Shown: positions 61,449 to 64,000 of the stretch, piece after piece | How positions within the stretch are numbered: the first letter of the stretch is position 1 | Layout of the letters: every line of letters begins with the position of its first letter | Origin: CBDDKS01 sp965230335 | GTDB lineage: Bacteria; Pseudomonadota; Gammaproteobacteria; Enterobacterales; Kangiellaceae | Length of the DNA: 64,000 nt | Direction: 5' to 3' | NCBI GenBank assembly: GCA_965230335.1 | Contig: CBDDKS010000006.1 | Coordinates: 3,004,015-3,068,014 of the forward strand | The notes under the pieces: generated by a model | What the model was told of the DNA's origin: nothing | Seen by the model: the letters and a program-made list of their open reading frames with translations, nothing else | Database searches by the model: none | Program-made: the position numbers and the translations under genes

Positions 61449-62720
61449 ATGAGAAATACCCTTTTTATACAGTGTAAATGTGCCTATCTGTGTCTTGCGT
61501 TTTTACTTTGCAATACGGCGACTACTGCCTTTGCAGAAAGCAGCGAGTCGACACTCACATTAAAAAAGGCGCTGGCATCGACGCTTGCGCAGAACCCTCA
61601 GCTATATCAATACCGCTTCGCAGAAGAAGCGCTGCGTGGCCAAAGGCAATCCAGTGCGCTGCGGCCTGCGTTAGAACTTGAGCTGGAGATCGAAAACTTT
61701 GGTGGTTCAGGGGGCAATGAAAGCTTCGATACTGCCGAAACCACATTGGCATTGTCTTCGGTGATTGAGCTTGGAGGCAAGCGCCACGCGCGTATGCGTT
61801 ACGCCGATGCCCTCACCAAACAGGCCGAATGGGAGCAACAAGCGGCGACGCTGAATACGCTCGGCAAGCTAACCGAAGTGTATATCGAAGGTTTAGCGGC
61901 TCAGGCAAACATTCGTCTCGCGGATGAATCGTTAGCACTGTCCCAATCTATTTTAAAAACCGTTAAAACACGTTCCGCCCGAGGAGCAACCGCGGAAGCG
62001 GAAGTCATGCGAGCGCAAGCATCGCTGGCGCGTGCAGAAATCCGCTTGGCTTCATTACAAGCGCAGTTTGAACGTCAAAAAGTACTGCTAGCAAGATTTT
62101 GGGCAGGAACCACACCACGCTTTCATGCGCTAGCAGGCAACTTGTTTGATTTCGGCTCTATACAAAATTTTGATCAACTATACGCCCGTGTTCAAGCATC
62201 TCCAGCAATTCAGGTACTGGCCAATGAAGCCCGCATTCGCGACCTGGAAGTCACTCTAGCCCGCGTCAATGGCCGCAGCGATTTAAGCTGGCGTGCAGGC
62301 ATTAGACGTTTTGAAGAAACCGGCGATTCCGGATTTACTGCGGGTATTTCCATCCCTTTATTTTCTGGCAAGCGCAACAAAGGAGAAGTCAAAACGGCCT
62401 TGGCTAATCGCAATTCGGTGGATTACGCTCAACAGGATATGCGCCTTGTGTTACACGCACGGCTCTTTGAGGCGTGGTCGCTCAGAAAGCAAAGCATCGC
62501 GGCAGTCAATAAAACTCAAAATGTCGTGATCCCCGCATTGGAAAAAGCACTTGAACTCACTAATAAAGGCTTTGACAACGGCCGTTATCGCTACCTCGAC
62601 CTCATTGCGGCTCAGGAAGAGTTGCTCGCCAGCAAACAGGCGCTCATTGATGCCGCCACCACAGCGCTGCTCAGTCAGGCCCTAATTGAGCAGCTCACCG
62701 GCGAAGCTCTTAACCCCTAA
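61449..62720 (+). CDS. czcC: Outer-membrane channel CzcC of a heavy-metal RND efflux pump
   Basis: 423 residues, a TolC-like protein of the CzcC type. It has a signal peptide (LCLAFLLCNTATTAFA) and the repeated outer membrane factor motifs ENFGGSGGNESFDTAETTLAL, where CzcC-type proteins have a EN(F/P)xGSG pattern, LSSVIELGGKRHAR and AGISIPLFSGKRNKGEVK. It forms the outer duct of the CzcCBA pump. It is followed by czcB after 43 bases. Confidence 0.93.
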   Translation: MRNTLFIQCKCAYLCLAFLLCNTATTAFAESSESTLTLKKALASTLAQNPQLYQYRFAEEALRGQRQSSALRPALELELEIENFGGSGGNESFDTAETTLALSSVIELGGKRHARMRYADALTKQAEWEQQAATLNTLGKLTEVYIEGLAAQANIRLADESLALSQSILKTVKTRSARGATAEAEVMRAQASLARAEIRLASLQAQFERQKVLLARFWAGTTPRFHALAGNLFDFGSIQNFDQLYARVQASPAIQVLANEARIRDLEVTLARVNGRSDLSWRAGIRRFEETGDSGFTAGISIPLFSGKRNKGEVKTALANRNSVDYAQQDMRLVLHARLFEAWSLRKQSIAAVNKTQNVVIPALEKALELTNKGFDNGRYRYLDLIAAQEELLASKQALIDAATTALLSQALIEQLTGEALNP

Positions 62721-62763
62721 TTTTTGCTGGCCAGAACTGATCTGGCTTTCGGAGTTTTTAACA

Positions 62764-63804
62764 ATGAAGAATTATTACTTTTTACTCCTTTCGGGTGTGT
62801 TTTTACTTTCAGCCGCACCAGCGTTTTCCGCAAGTGATCACAATCACGATCATGACCATCACGAAAATAATGCGCCCGAACCGCATGCGCACCATCATAA
62901 CGAAGGCGACCATGACGAACACGAAGGTCATGTCGACCACCATGATGATGAGCACGATCATGATGTCCATGGCGGAGAAGATGAGCATGGACATGACGAT
63001 GAAAATAGCACTCGTATTGAAGAGAATATGGCAAGCCAAGTTGGCATCGTCACGTCAGTAGCCGGCTCGCAGGAGCTTCACCAAACCATAACCGTGTTTG
63101 GCTCCATAGTTTCAGCGCCAGAGCAACTCAGCCATGTACGCGCGCGTTTTGAAGGCTTGGTTAAAACCGTCAAGGTCGCACTGGGTGATCGCGTAAAAAC
63201 CGGCGACGTGTTGGCTGAAATTGAGTCCAATCAGAGTCTGAAAACCTACACCATTCGTGCTCCGATTGCGGGGAGTATTGTTCAGCGACATGCCAATACC
63301 GGAGAAGTGACTGGGGATCAGGTTTTGTTTTCCATTGCTAACTTTGACACGGTATGGGCGGAATTGCGTGTGTATCCCGCACAGCAATCTTCCGTCAGCG
63401 AAGGTCAATCCGTCCATGTACTAACCGGTACCGGAAGCGTGGCGTCCACAGTAGACCATATGCTGCCGTCGATAGATTCACCCTATCTAATTGCGCGTGT
63501 GAAATTGGCCAACGATAAGCAATCCCTGCCCCCCGGTTTGATGACCGAAGCCCGTATTGAAGTTGATCAATTTTCGGTAGCTTTGGCGGTGGCAAAAGAT
63601 GCGGTGCAAATGCTGGGTGGCCGCCAAGGTGTTTTTGTAAAACACGGTGAGGACTATAAATTTACACCGCTGGTCTTAGGCCGTAATGATGATCATTTTT
63701 ATGAGGTTCTTAAAGGGCTTGAAGCGGGTAGCAACTACGTCAGTGAAAACAGTTACCTGATTAAAGCCGATATCGAAAAATCCGAAGCTGAACACGCACA
63801 CTGA
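62764..63804 (+). CDS. czcB: Periplasmic adaptor CzcB with His-rich N-terminus
   Basis: 346 residues. Signal peptide MKNYYFLLLSGVFLLSAAPAFSA is followed by a His/Asp/Glu-rich stretch of about 70 residues (HNHDHDHHENN-like), probably metal-binding. Then come the membrane-fusion hairpin and lipoyl region, KTGDVLAEIESNQSLKTYTIRAPIAGSIVQRHANTGEV, and the beta-barrel. The frame extends to 62686 inside czcC, but ATG at 62764 has the signal peptide. It joins CzcA to CzcC. Confidence 0.93.
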   Translation: MKNYYFLLLSGVFLLSAAPAFSASDHNHDHDHHENNAPEPHAHHHNEGDHDEHEGHVDHHDDEHDHDVHGGEDEHGHDDENSTRIEENMASQVGIVTSVAGSQELHQTITVFGSIVSAPEQLSHVRARFEGLVKTVKVALGDRVKTGDVLAEIESNQSLKTYTIRAPIAGSIVQRHANTGEVTGDQVLFSIANFDTVWAELRVYPAQQSSVSEGQSVHVLTGTGSVASTVDHMLPSIDSPYLIARVKLANDKQSLPPGLMTEARIEVDQFSVALAVAKDAVQMLGGRQGVFVKHGEDYKFTPLVLGRNDDHFYEVLKGLEAGSNYVSENSYLIKADIEKSEAEHAH

Positions 63805-63816
63805 TCGAGGCGCACT

Positions 63817-64000
63817 ATGATTGATTCTATTTTGCGCTTTGCGATAGAGCGGCGCTTACTGATTTTATGTTTTATTTTTATCATTGTCGGTGTGGGTGTA
63901 TGGAGTTATCAAAAGCTTCCCATTGATGCCGTACCCGACATCACCAACGTCCAGGTGCAAATTAATACCGCTGCACCAGGCTACTCGCCACTGGAGTCGG
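63817..64000 (+). CDS. czcA: Start of heavy-metal RND transporter CzcA, partial
   Basis: The first 61 residues are seen from ATG 63817: MIDSILRFAIERRLLILCFIF, a first membrane helix, then LPIDAVPDITNVQVQINTAAPGYSPLE, the hallmark of the HME-RND subfamily. The gene runs past the window edge. It is 12 bases after czcB. The metal (Co, Zn, Cd or Ni) cannot be told from this part; the CadR-like regulator suggests Cd or Zn. Confidence 0.95.
   Translation, partial: MIDSILRFAIERRLLILCFIFIIVGVGVWSYQKLPIDAVPDITNVQVQINTAAPGYSPLES

Larger units (their letters stand above)
56206..64000. mobile_element. Tn3-family transposon carrying czcCBA metal efflux, right end not seen
   Basis: From about 56206 the base composition is visibly more GC-rich than the chromosome to the left. 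The stretch holds a Tn3-type transposase, a tyrosine recombinase, a MerR-like regulator, an exported His-rich protein and czcCBA. The left end interrupts an RHS gene. It is a metal-resistance transposon acquired by transfer; its right end lies beyond 64000, so its full length and passenger genes are unknown. Confidence 0.8.

Noticed and set aside
62717..63034. Minus-strand His/Arg-rich frame
   Set aside because: It is the antisense of the His/Asp-rich stretch of czcB.

Overview
This window looks like chromosome from an AT-rich gammaproteobacterium. The evidence is gene order and family content: holB-pilZ-tatD, smpB/ratA/rnfH, yqiB-cpdA-parE-parC, epmB/efp/epmA with psd, a FimX-like c-di-GMP protein, and a tmRNA whose tag reads ANDDNYALAA. 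I cannot name a genus from sequence alone. No rRNA, tRNA or CRISPR array was seen; the only RNA gene found is ssrA.

Layout. 1-1.7 kb: end of holB, pilZ, a TatD-type nuclease and yheU. 2.1-3.0 kb: a cold-shock-domain protein with a long Asn/Tyr/Gly-rich, prion-like N-terminal half. 3.1-4.5 kb: pabB. 4.9-10.7 kb: methylcitrate-cycle genes prpB-prpC-prpD, a lipoprotein and glutaryl-CoA dehydrogenase. 10.8-12.6 kb: a small accessory patch next to the 3' end of ssrA, holding a detached RHS C-terminal tip, a candidate immunity gene and a lone receiver domain. 12.7-13.1 kb: ssrA. 13.5-17.7 kb: a PP2C phosphatase, FHA protein and membrane Ser/Thr kinase in one operon, then a convergent TPR-like secreted protein. 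17.8-30 kb: housekeeping genes (smpB, ratA, rnfH, waaA, a TolC-type protein, pcm, yqiB, cpdA, parE, parC).

30-39.2 kb is a respiration and nitrogen-oxide region. On the minus strand lie a cbb3-type oxidase (ccoN, ccoO, a small subunit and an odd monohaem ccoP-like gene), a Sco protein, a membrane protein, a small cytochrome c and a formate/nitrite-type channel. Diverging on the plus strand are a CuA subunit, a haem-copper catalytic subunit lacking the active-site tyrosine, a second Sco protein and a membrane protein, in the order known as norSY-senC-orf1 (sNOR) from ammonia oxidisers. An NsrR-type regulator follows. An NsrR-like palindrome lies just before the first plus-strand gene. The likely job is NO removal coupled to microaerobic respiration.

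39.3-44.9 kb: a sensor protein, a degenerate GGDEF/EAL (FimX-like) protein and a PilZ-like protein. 45-48.6 kb: the EF-P lysylation genes and psd. 48.8-50.9 kb: a lone MotA/MotB-like pair with a degenerate peptidoglycan-binding domain, then a pseudo-receiver. 51-53.3 kb: dusA, a small heat-shock protein and a DUF805 protein.

53.7-56.2 kb: an exported RHS-repeat protein whose 3' end has been cut off by a Tn3-family element. From about 56.2 kb to the window end the DNA is visibly more GC-rich and carries a Tn3-type transposase, a tyrosine recombinase, a MerR/CadR-like regulator with a textbook 19-bp-spacer operator, a His-rich exported protein and a czcCBA metal-efflux operon. czcA runs off the window, so the right end of the transposon is not seen.
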